Notes under the pieces: model-generated
What the model was told of the DNA's origin: nothing
The model's input: only the letters and a program-made list of their open reading frames with translations
Database searches by the model: none
Shown here: positions 1-5,246 of the stretch, one piece after another
Numbering within the stretch: the stretch's first letter is position 1
Layout: each line of letters opens with the position of its first letter
Source: Akkermansia sp.
GTDB taxonomy: Bacteria; Verrucomicrobiota; Verrucomicrobiia; Verrucomicrobiales; Akkermansiaceae
NCBI GenBank assembly: GCA_020047775.1
Contig: JAIFNK010000017.1
Coordinates: forward strand, 1-15,647
DNA length: 15,647 nt
Direction: 5' to 3'
Program-made: the position numbers and the translations under genes

Positions 1-29
1 GAAAAAGCAAATTGTTGAAATGCGTTACC

Positions 30-55
30 TGACCCTATTTAATGACCCTATTTAA
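30..55. repeat. 13-bp perfect tandem repeat at the 3' end of the repeat-protein gene
   Basis: The 13-mer TGACCCTATTTAA occurs twice back to back (30-42 and 43-55). The repeat starts exactly where the fifth 69-bp unit of the adjacent repeat-protein gene ends (56). On the minus strand the two copies supply the last six codons and the TAG stop of that gene. It may be a replication-slippage duplication or the edge of an inserted element; only 29 bases lie beyond it, so the sequence cannot decide. Confidence 0.9.
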
Positions 56-556
56 GCGTTTGATGCCGTTGAAGAGCAAGGCTCCCTGGTTTCCGGAGAT
101 GGCGCGTGCGGCGTCGCCGGAGAGTCGGGAGAGGCCGCGGAAGGCGAGAGCACCGTGATGGGTGGAGAGCGCGTGTGCCGTTTCCGCTGAAAGTTCGGTC
201 AATCCGTGAAGGAGGATTTTTCCATGGTGACGACTGAGAATCCGCACCGTCTTTTCCGGCAGCTCCTTCAGTCCGCTGAGTGAGATGGGCGCGCGATGTC
301 GGGACAACGCGCGGGCGGTTGCTTCGGATAGCGATCCGAGTCCATCGAGCGGCAATGGGCGGCGGCAATCCGCTAGAATGCGAAGGGCTCTTTCGGAAAT
401 ACAGGTGGCATGGCTGATGTCGATTGTTTCCGGGGATTCCACATATCGCCGGGCGATCCTCAAATCCACGAATGCGGGCATGGACCTTTCCGCGCTTTCA
501 CCCGGGAAGTTTGTCCCGTCCGGCAATTTCGAGCGGATTTTCCTGCGGGTGGTCAT
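35..556 (-). CDS. Protein of five 23-residue leucine-rich tandem units, function unknown
   Basis: This 173-residue protein has no signal peptide or membrane segment. Residues 1-52 are a basic, non-repetitive head. Residues 53-167 are five back-to-back 23-residue units with the pattern LSxxxARALSxHxGxLxLxGL, for example LSAETAHALSTHHGALAFRG at 122-141. Such units resemble leucine-rich-type solenoids that, from memory, are common in Verrucomicrobia and Planctomycetes; their role is usually unassigned, and protein binding is only an inference. A sixth unit begins at L168 and breaks off at once where the 13-bp tandem repeat starts, so the C-terminus looks truncated; relatives usually carry longer arrays. 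The ATG at 556 has a weak AGGA just upstream. It lies 48 bp downstream of the 160-residue gene on the same strand and may be the last gene of a three-gene operon. Confidence 0.75.
   Translation of the reverse strand: MTTRRKIRSKLPDGTNFPGESAERSMPAFVDLRIARRYVESPETIDISHATCISERALRILADCRRPLPLDGLGSLSEATARALSRHRAPISLSGLKELPEKTVRILSRHHGKILLHGLTELSAETAHALSTHHGALAFRGLSRLSGDAARAISGNQGALLFNGIKRLNRVIK
56..400 (-). repeat. Five degenerate 69-bp coding repeats
   Basis: This 345-bp stretch is exactly five 69-bp units, each encoding 23 residues. The units are diverged at DNA level but share the LSxxxARAL...GL spacing in the protein. The array ends at 56, immediately before the 13-bp tandem repeat. Confidence 0.8.
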
Positions 557-604
557 GATCCTATCAGAGCTGTGTAGTGATCGATGCGAGAGGTATCGAC
601 GGCA

Positions 605-1087
605 TCACCGTTCAAGGCGGATCCTCCCAATATCGGTAATCGTGCCCAAGACGATTCGAATGGATGCTCTGGTCTGGGGCGTGAGCTCGCAATCCACCAG
701 GTCGTCGGCTTGCAATTGCCAGATCAAGTCGTAGTCATGATCGTGAAAGCGGAGTTCGACTTGAATGTTCCCGTCGAATTCAATATCTCCTGCCAGTTCT
801 TTGAGCTCGTCTTTCAATTGGATCTGTTCCGGCTTGGTTGACTCCTTCGGTTTCAGCTTTTTGATCAGTTCAAGCGTTTTGGTTTTGGCCGTGTTATCCA
901 GCAATAAGGAGGGGAATTCGCGAATTGAATCGGCCAGTTCGCTGTCGGGTTTTGTCTGACCGCTCCGCGACGACAGCACGAGGTAGGCTCGCAAGGTCGG
1001 ATGCTTTTTCCGGATGTTCGCGAAATGCCGGTTTGCGGCGGCGAGGGCTTCTTGAAATTGGCTGAGATCGGGTCGGTGGTGGTTCAC
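605..1087 (-). CDS. Unrecognised 160-residue cytoplasmic protein
   Basis: I do not recognise this protein. It has no signal peptide or membrane segment. The first part (about residues 1-60) is mixed and probably helical. The middle (about 65-100) is very rich in lysine and glutamate and probably helical. The C-terminal part (about 100-160) looks like alternating strands, with an acidic and histidine-rich patch FHDHDYDLIWQL near residues 113-124. The start is GTG at 1087, chosen because GGAGAG lies 8 bases upstream, the clearest ribosome-binding site in the window. It sits 61 bp downstream of the NERD-helicase gene and 48 bp upstream of the repeat-protein gene, all on one strand, so co-transcription is plausible. 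Base composition is lower in GC than the helicase. It could be an accessory or partner of the helicase, but this rests on position alone. Confidence 0.65.
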   Translation of the reverse strand: MNHHRPDLSQFQEALAAANRHFANIRKKHPTLRAYLVLSSRSGQTKPDSELADSIREFPSLLLDNTAKTKTLELIKKLKPKESTKPEQIQLKDELKELAGDIEFDGNIQVELRFHDHDYDLIWQLQADDLVDCELTPQTRASIRIVLGTITDIGRIRLER

Positions 1088-1095
1088 GAGACCGA

Positions 1096-1101
1096 CTCTC
1101 C
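1096..1101 (-). promoter_or_regulatory. Shine-Dalgarno site deciding the GTG start at 1087
   Basis: The minus strand reads GGAGAG followed by 8 bases and then GTG. An ATG-ATG just upstream opens a different, overlapping reading frame and does not belong to this gene. The good spacing here supports the GTG start, in a window where most genes show little Shine-Dalgarno signal. Confidence 0.6.
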
Positions 1102-1110
1102 ATCATTCCT

Positions 1111-1127
1111 ACGACAGAATATGTCGT
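1111..1127. other. Small inverted repeat between the helicase and 160-residue genes
   Basis: ACGACA and TGTCGT form a perfect 6-bp stem around a 5-base loop, in the 61-bp gap between the helicase stop and the next start. No T-run follows, so it is not a typical intrinsic terminator. It could be an RNA-processing hairpin, a small operator or chance. Confidence 0.3.
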
Positions 1128-1148
1128 GGTGCATCCATTACCAGAAGA

Positions 1149-2888
1149 TCAGCCAGTTTCCACCACCGCCAGCAACTGCCGGGCGCGGCTGACGGCCATG
1201 AACCAGGAGAAGTGCTCGTAGTCGCTGGCGAGGTCATTGTGCGGCGGGAGGCCGATGAGGATCACGGCTTTCGAGTCGAGGCCTTTGGCTTTGTGGATGG
1301 AGGTGTGGCGGATGCAGCCGGGGCTATCCTCTTCCTCGGTGCATTCTCGCAGGTTTCTGCCAGCGAGGATACGGCGGTCGCCGAGTGGGCTGTTAGCAAT
1401 GTCGGATTGGGCGTGGAGGATCAGGACGTCCGAGGGATCGCAGAGACCGGATTTTTGCCATCGGCTGAGGATGGATTCCACGAGGTCGCGGGCATCGGCC
1501 CCCGCTGCCAGGGAGAGAATCTCCGCATCAGGGCCTTCGGGAAGGTGGTCGCCAATCCCAAGTGACTCGATCATGCCGGCAGTGGCCGGGCTGGTGTGGT
1601 CGCGGAAGAACTGCCAGAGCGGGCGGGTGTAGCGGACCGCGGGCTGGAGCCTTACGTGCGCGGGCTGCGACCAGGCGGCGGCGAGGGATTGCGGGTTGAA
1701 ACGCTCGGCGGCGCGGAAGGGCGGGCGTTGGGCGGCATCGTAGAAGACACCTGCCGGAGCATCCCGGCCGTCCTTGAGCAGGAGTTGGTAGATATACCAC
1801 CAGCCGCCGGATTCATCGGCGCGGGTTTCGATTTCCGGTGGCCAACTGGTGTCGTGGTCCTGGCCTTCATCCACAATCAGGGCATCGAAGGTGGGCCAGT
1901 TTTTCCGGAGGACAGGATCGCGGGAGATTTCGAGGACAAGGCCGGGCAGTTCGATTTCGTAGAACGTGCGGGAGATTTCCTTCGGGCTGCCGGACGGAGG
2001 AAGGGAGAGCGGTTTTCCGGCAAGAGAACAAAGTTCGAGGAAAAGCTCCTCCCAGCCACGGACGACGACCTCGCCACGCTCGATTTGGCGGAGGGCGACG
2101 ATGCGCCGGAGTTGGGCGGTGAGCGCCTTGTTATACGTTAGAAAAAGCACGCGCTGACCGTCGCCTTGGCGGGCGTGGCGGAAGGCGAGTTCAAGGGCGT
2201 GCCAGGTCTTGCCGGTGCCGGTGCCGCCGCGGATGAGGAGCTGGCGGTTCTCGGCAAGCTGGTCAAGCAGGGCGAAGCGGGCGGTGAACTGCCGCTCGAA
2301 GAGAGCCTCGGTGTGATCGACGAAAGCGCGTTTTTCCTCCGGAAGTGAACCCTGGCCGAAGGCTTCCAGCACCGCGCGTTTTTGCAGCGGGTCCACGGGA
2401 TGACGGACTCGCTCGCCGAAGATCCTCAACCAGGTGGGCACCCAGTTGGCCAGATCGTTGCCGGTGACGAGCCAGTGGCGCGGAACACCTTGATAGATTT
2501 CGACATCGGCAGGCGCGTTGACGGTCGGCACGCAGAGCGCTTTCAGGATATAGGGAGAATTCCCTTTCGCATTGATCCCGTGGATGACCCCTTGCCACTC
2601 GGTGTGGAGTTGTTGGAACGGATCATCCCCGCCGGCGCCCTCCCAGCGTCCGGTTTCCGGGAAATGGCGGGGCAGCGAGCTTTTCACCTCAAGAACTAAC
2701 AAACCACCGGCAGGTCCGAGGATGAGGAAATCTCCCTCGCGCTCGGCACCGCGCCCGTCGGTGAAATAGTAACCCCAGATGACCGTCCACAAATGGGGCG
2801 ATTCCGCCAACCCCCTCAGCAGCTCGGCCACCCGGATTTCAGACTGGCTGCTGGCATGTGGCGGGCGGTGGAGAATCCATTCGATCAT
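1149..2888 (-). CDS. NERD-domain nuclease fused to a superfamily 1 (UvrD/Rep-like) helicase
   Basis: This 579-residue protein is predicted to cut and remodel DNA using ATP. Residues 10-125 match the NERD (nuclease-related) fold: Glu17 in the first helix, Asp53 in EREGDFLIL, then Glu67 and Lys69 in LEVKSS, so the PD-(D/E)xK-type active site looks intact. The ATPase follows: Walker A GGTGTGKT at 221-228; a TYNKAL segment at 251-256; Walker B ALIVDEGQD at 336-344, with the DExxD form typical of UvrD-like helicases; a motif III-like FYDAAQRP at 382-389; a motif IV-like RLQPAVRYTRPL at 413-424; motif V TSIHKAKGLDSK at 529-540; and motif VI FMAVSRARQLL at 563-573. The frame is open upstream to 3320, but that extension overlaps the divergent protease gene and lacks domain sense, so ATG 2888 (MIEWILHRPP) is preferred. 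NERD-helicases occur in plasmids, phages and defence loci, and also as chromosomal repair-like genes; either role is possible here. Confidence 0.85.
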   Translation of the reverse strand: MIEWILHRPPHASSQSEIRVAELLRGLAESPHLWTVIWGYYFTDGRGAEREGDFLILGPAGGLLVLEVKSSLPRHFPETGRWEGAGGDDPFQQLHTEWQGVIHGINAKGNSPYILKALCVPTVNAPADVEIYQGVPRHWLVTGNDLANWVPTWLRIFGERVRHPVDPLQKRAVLEAFGQGSLPEEKRAFVDHTEALFERQFTARFALLDQLAENRQLLIRGGTGTGKTWHALELAFRHARQGDGQRVLFLTYNKALTAQLRRIVALRQIERGEVVVRGWEELFLELCSLAGKPLSLPPSGSPKEISRTFYEIELPGLVLEISRDPVLRKNWPTFDALIVDEGQDHDTSWPPEIETRADESGGWWYIYQLLLKDGRDAPAGVFYDAAQRPPFRAAERFNPQSLAAAWSQPAHVRLQPAVRYTRPLWQFFRDHTSPATAGMIESLGIGDHLPEGPDAEILSLAAGADARDLVESILSRWQKSGLCDPSDVLILHAQSDIANSPLGDRRILAGRNLRECTEEEDSPGCIRHTSIHKAKGLDSKAVILIGLPPHNDLASDYEHFSWFMAVSRARQLLAVVETG

Positions 2889-3054
2889 GATTGAAGACCC
2901 GATGACTAGCAGGCAGGCGCGGGGGAGCAAGGATAGGATTTTTGTGGCAGGTGGGTCATGCCGTGCTCCAGGGCCGAGAGCGTGGGGAATCTTCTTGCCA
3001 CATGAAGACCGTTGGGGAGAGTTGAGGGAATTTCCACGTCGAAACGACCCCTTT
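2889..3054. promoter_or_regulatory. Divergent intergenic region between helicase and protease genes
   Basis: These 166 bp separate two divergently transcribed genes and must hold both promoters. I see no convincing -35/-10 pair and no strong ribosome-binding site before either start. A 7-bp inverted repeat, TGTGGCA at 2943-2949 and TGCCACA at 2996-3002, spans 60 bp and could be a split operator or chance. Confidence 0.35.
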
Positions 3055-4242
3055 ATGAAAATAAACCTGCTCACCTCCGCCCTCTCATTTTGCCTCACGG
3101 CAGCGCTCGCCACGGGCGAGGAAGCCGGGGCGGACAAGATCAGGGAACTCGAGGAGCAAATGGCGGCGCTGCAACGCGAAAAAGCCGCCCTTACCGAGCA
3201 GGTCGAGAAGGCAAAACCCAAGCCAACCGCCTCGTCCGCGCTTTTTGACAAGGCCGGCAAGATCAGCTCCGTGATCGCCAATTCCGTGCTGATCATCGAG
3301 GGCGACCAATCGGTCGGCACCGGCTTCGTCGCGGGCTCCGGCGGGAAAAAACACCTCTACACGGCGGCCCATGTTTTTTCCGGCAACAGCAAGCTCACCG
3401 TGAAGAACAGCATGGGAATGAACTTCAAAAAGTTCGGCACCCTGGAAGCGGCGGAAGGCGCCGATTTGATCCGGATGGAGATTCTCGAAGAGGTGAAGGA
3501 TTTCCTGGAAATCGCTCCCGCCGACACCGGCATCCAGATCAACACGGAGATCGCCGCCCTCGGCAACGGCGGCGGAACCGGCGTGGTCGCCGTGGAAAAA
3601 GGCAAAGTCCTCGGCATCAGTGCGGACTCGCTGGAGGTGGACGCGGGGATCATCCAGGGCAACAGCGGTGGACCCGTGGTTGATCAGGCGACCGGCAGGG
3701 TGTTCGGACTGGTGACCCACTTGACGAGCGAGCGCAAGGATCTCTGGTCGCACGGCACCCGCCAGGGCGAAGTCCGCCGTTTCGCCTGCCGCGTGGACAA
3801 GAACTGGCAGTGGAAACCCATGAAGGTCGGCACCTTCCTCACCGATGCCAAAGCACTGACCGAGTTCGACGAACTGACGCGGCTGTGTTTTGCGATCGCC
3901 CAGCTGGAGCCCCTGACCAACGGCCTGAGGTTGGACCGGAATGTCGGTGGAGGCGGCACCGCCATCGGGATTCTGGACCGGAACCAGGACAACGAAATCG
4001 TCCGCTCGCTCATCAAGATGAACTCGGATCTTGCGTCGCGGAAGTCCACCTTGAGCGTGTCGGAGCTGAAGAAAAAATTCCGCAGCCTCATCAGCCAGCT
4101 CCAGGGCCAGGCGATACGGTCGAGCGAAACCTTCGCTCCGCAGCATTTCGCGTGGTTCCACCGCAAGCAATCCGAGGTCTCCATCCGGGCCCGCAAGGAA
4201 TGTCTAACCGCGCTGCAGGCGGATCTGGACAACCTGCGGTGA
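3055..4242 (+). CDS. Exported trypsin-like (S1 family) serine protease with N-terminal coiled coil
   Basis: This 395-residue protein starts with a signal peptide (residues 1-20, hydrophobic core LLTSALSFCLTAALA), so it acts in the periplasm or outside the cell. Residues 25-55 form a charged coiled coil (KIRELEEQMAALQREKAAL). A chymotrypsin-fold domain follows at about 70-225, with all three catalytic residues in recognisable contexts: His106 in YTAAHVF, Asp137 in GADLIRM and Ser204 in QGNSGGP. The C-terminal part (about 250-395) is mostly helical and not recognised; no PDZ domain is seen, unlike HtrA/Deg proteases. The start at 3055 is chosen because it places the signal peptide at the N-terminus; the frame is open further upstream over the divergent helicase start. 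No clear Shine-Dalgarno sequence precedes it. It is transcribed away from the NERD helicase and converges on the 177-residue gene. Confidence 0.85.
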   Translation: MKINLLTSALSFCLTAALATGEEAGADKIRELEEQMAALQREKAALTEQVEKAKPKPTASSALFDKAGKISSVIANSVLIIEGDQSVGTGFVAGSGGKKHLYTAAHVFSGNSKLTVKNSMGMNFKKFGTLEAAEGADLIRMEILEEVKDFLEIAPADTGIQINTEIAALGNGGGTGVVAVEKGKVLGISADSLEVDAGIIQGNSGGPVVDQATGRVFGLVTHLTSERKDLWSHGTRQGEVRRFACRVDKNWQWKPMKVGTFLTDAKALTEFDELTRLCFAIAQLEPLTNGLRLDRNVGGGGTAIGILDRNQDNEIVRSLIKMNSDLASRKSTLSVSELKKKFRSLISQLQGQAIRSSETFAPQHFAWFHRKQSEVSIRARKECLTALQADLDNLR

Positions 4243-4247
4243 GATCC

Positions 4248-4260
4248 GCCTCACAGAGGC
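4248..4260. terminator. Short hairpin between convergent genes, possible terminator
   Basis: GCCTC-ACA-GAGGC forms a 5-bp stem with a 3-base loop, 5 bases after the protease stop, in the 48-bp gap between convergent genes. No T-run follows, so intrinsic termination is uncertain. Confidence 0.3.
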
Positions 4261-4290
4261 TATCCGCGTCATCTTCAGTTCCTTGTTCGA

Positions 4291-4824
4291 CTATTCTTCA
4301 TTCTGTGTCTTGGGGATGCTCTTCAAACCTAGGACAACTTCTTTGAGACTATATAGGTAACGCTTCTTTCCATCGCGCGGGATGAATGCAACATACGTCT
4401 CTCCCAGTCGCTCCACAGGAATATTCAAAACAAAAAGCGCTTTCCCGGCGTGAATTGAAAACGGACGCAACCAACAGTGCAGCAATGGAAATCTAGTATC
4501 ACCAGCCATCAGAATCACGCCTCTGTTCAATTCGGGATGGCCTAATGCTTCCTCATACGCCTTGGCGTCGATATAAAACTCTAGATCCTGTGTCTTACCG
4601 ATGACTCCTCTATGCGAGGCCACATTCGTCGAACCCCATGAAATGATGTTCTGCTCAGCCTTACCAATTCCCTTTACGATGACATCATCCCACTTGTGAA
4701 CATCATCAAAGTTGTAAATCGACTCATTAGATTTCGCGCTTGGAACTTCCTTTTCTTCAAACGGGTCTTGACCCTGACCCATCGCGATACAAACGGAGAA
4801 TAGCCAAAGGAGCGAGAGTTTCAT
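4291..4824 (-). CDS. Small exported protein of unknown function
   Basis: This 177-residue protein begins with a likely signal peptide (MKLSLLWLFSVCIAMGQGQ), so it is probably periplasmic or secreted. I do not recognise the mature part. It reads as a mixed alpha/beta domain of about 150 residues with aromatic-rich stretches (KWDDVIV, NIISWGS, LLHCWLRPFS, ETYVAFIPRDGKKRYLY); one cysteine (in HCW) remains after cleavage. No catalytic motif stands out. Base composition is clearly lower in GC than polA, the giant protein gene or the protease, suggesting recent acquisition or weak constraint. The ATG at 4824 has no good Shine-Dalgarno sequence, and only about 9 bp separate it from the inferred 3' end of the group II intron remnant, so its native upstream region has probably been displaced. 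Confidence 0.6.
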   Translation of the reverse strand: MKLSLLWLFSVCIAMGQGQDPFEEKEVPSAKSNESIYNFDDVHKWDDVIVKGIGKAEQNIISWGSTNVASHRGVIGKTQDLEFYIDAKAYEEALGHPELNRGVILMAGDTRFPLLHCWLRPFSIHAGKALFVLNIPVERLGETYVAFIPRDGKKRYLYSLKEVVLGLKSIPKTQNEE

Positions 4825-4833
4825 TTTCTGTCG

Positions 4834-4872
4834 GTTGAGCTAGGGATATCGGTTGCCCGGTGCCCTCTCGCA
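4834..4872 (-). ncRNA. Group II intron domain VI-like segment
   Basis: After domain V the minus strand reads GGGCACCGG, a GCAA tetraloop, then CCGATATCCCTAGCTCAAC. CGG/CCG and GGG/CCC still pair. The middle of the stem would pair fully if ATA were GTG, consistent with transitions that have damaged an ancestral helix. The A in CCCTAGC is where the branch-point adenosine usually bulges (commonly CCTAC in bacterial introns). The likely 3' splice junction is after CTCAAC, at about 4834. Confidence 0.6.
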
Positions 4873-4905
4873 GATTCCGGCGTGCGGAATTAACGCACCG
4901 GACTC
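4873..4905 (-). ncRNA. Group II intron domain V-like hairpin
   Basis: This 33-nt element has domain V geometry. GAGTCCGG pairs with CCGGAATC in an 8-position lower helix with one G-A mismatch; a 2-nt CG bulge on the 3' side follows; TGCG pairs with CGCA as the upper helix; and the loop is TTAATTC. Functional domain V normally carries an AGC catalytic triad near its base; here the corresponding bases are AGT and the neighbouring pair is broken, so it is probably inactive. Confidence 0.7.
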
Positions 4906-4939
4906 CTCGGAGAACGCACATGCGGGGCAGCGCAAATTC

Positions 4940-5197
4940 TTAGTTTTCTTGGTTGTGGATACATCGTGCAGGTTTTGCTCCCCGGTGCAATGCCGGACTT
5001 GGCGGAGTTTCCACCACCTTCGGCGGCGGCAGTTTCCAGTCCGGCAGACGGCACGTGAACTGTGCCCACGTCATCAAACGCCGCTGGCTGCGGCGATTGA
5101 GTCACTTGTCGAGCAGTCGGGTCACCTCTTACCAATATATCGAGAGCATCTGCGAGTTGCCGATGACCCCGTAGTAGTTTCATTAGTCCAGCAACTT
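4940..5197 (-). pseudogene. Decayed group II intron reverse transcriptase/maturase, C-terminal fragment
   Basis: One minus-strand frame reads KLLD, two stops, NYYGVIGNSQMLSIYW, stop, EVTRLLDK, stop, LNRRSQRRLMTWAQF, then LPDWKLPPPKVVE and a tail ending at a TAA (4942-4940). NYYGVxGN, LNRRSQRR and TWxxF...LPxPxVVE match, from memory, the C-terminal maturase/X region of bacterial group II intron RTs. The four internal stops are at 5185-5183, 5182-5180, 5131-5129 and 5104-5102. The last sits where relatives usually have Trp (KWLNRRSQRR), as expected from TGG to TGA. No frameshift is needed across this stretch. The catalytic YADD region is absent. Confidence 0.75.
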
Positions 5198-5246
5198 CTG
5201 GCTTCTGCTTCGGCACCATCCCCCCAATCACGGCCGCTGAAAAACC

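Larger units (their letters stand above)
4834..5230 (-). mobile_element. 5'-truncated, decayed group II intron remnant
   Basis: The 421 bp between polA and the 177-residue gene hold no intact gene. On the minus strand they read, in order, a decayed RT/maturase C-terminus (about 5197-4940), a domain V-like hairpin (4905-4873) and a domain VI-like hairpin ending near CTCAAC (about 4834). This is the order at the 3' end of a bacterial group II intron. Domains I-III and the RT catalytic domain are missing, so the element is dead. Orientation matches polA and the 177-residue gene. The 5' limit is uncertain but must lie between about 5200 and the polA stop at 5247. Confidence 0.75.

Noticed and set aside
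2943..3002. TGTGGCA / TGCCACA inverted repeat as an operator
   Set aside because: Seven bases with a 46-base gap can arise by chance; no second copy or promoter context supports it as a firm call.
2779..3054. N-terminal extension of the protease frame
   Set aside because: It overlaps the helicase start and would bury the clear signal peptide beginning at 3055.
2889..3320. N-terminal extension of the NERD-helicase frame by 144 codons to an upstream start
   Set aside because: It overlaps the signal-peptide region of the divergent protease, shows no domain and precedes a good NERD N-terminus at 2888.
3085..4170. Long open frame antisense to the protease
   Set aside because: The plus strand encodes a protein with an intact catalytic triad; the antisense frame is a by-product of GC-rich codon use.
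22..4364. Shared 9-mer AGGTAACGC (reverse complement) at 22-30 and direct at about 4356-4364
   Set aside because: The match is short and flanks do not align; at 4356 it lies within the coding sequence of the exported protein, so it is probably chance.
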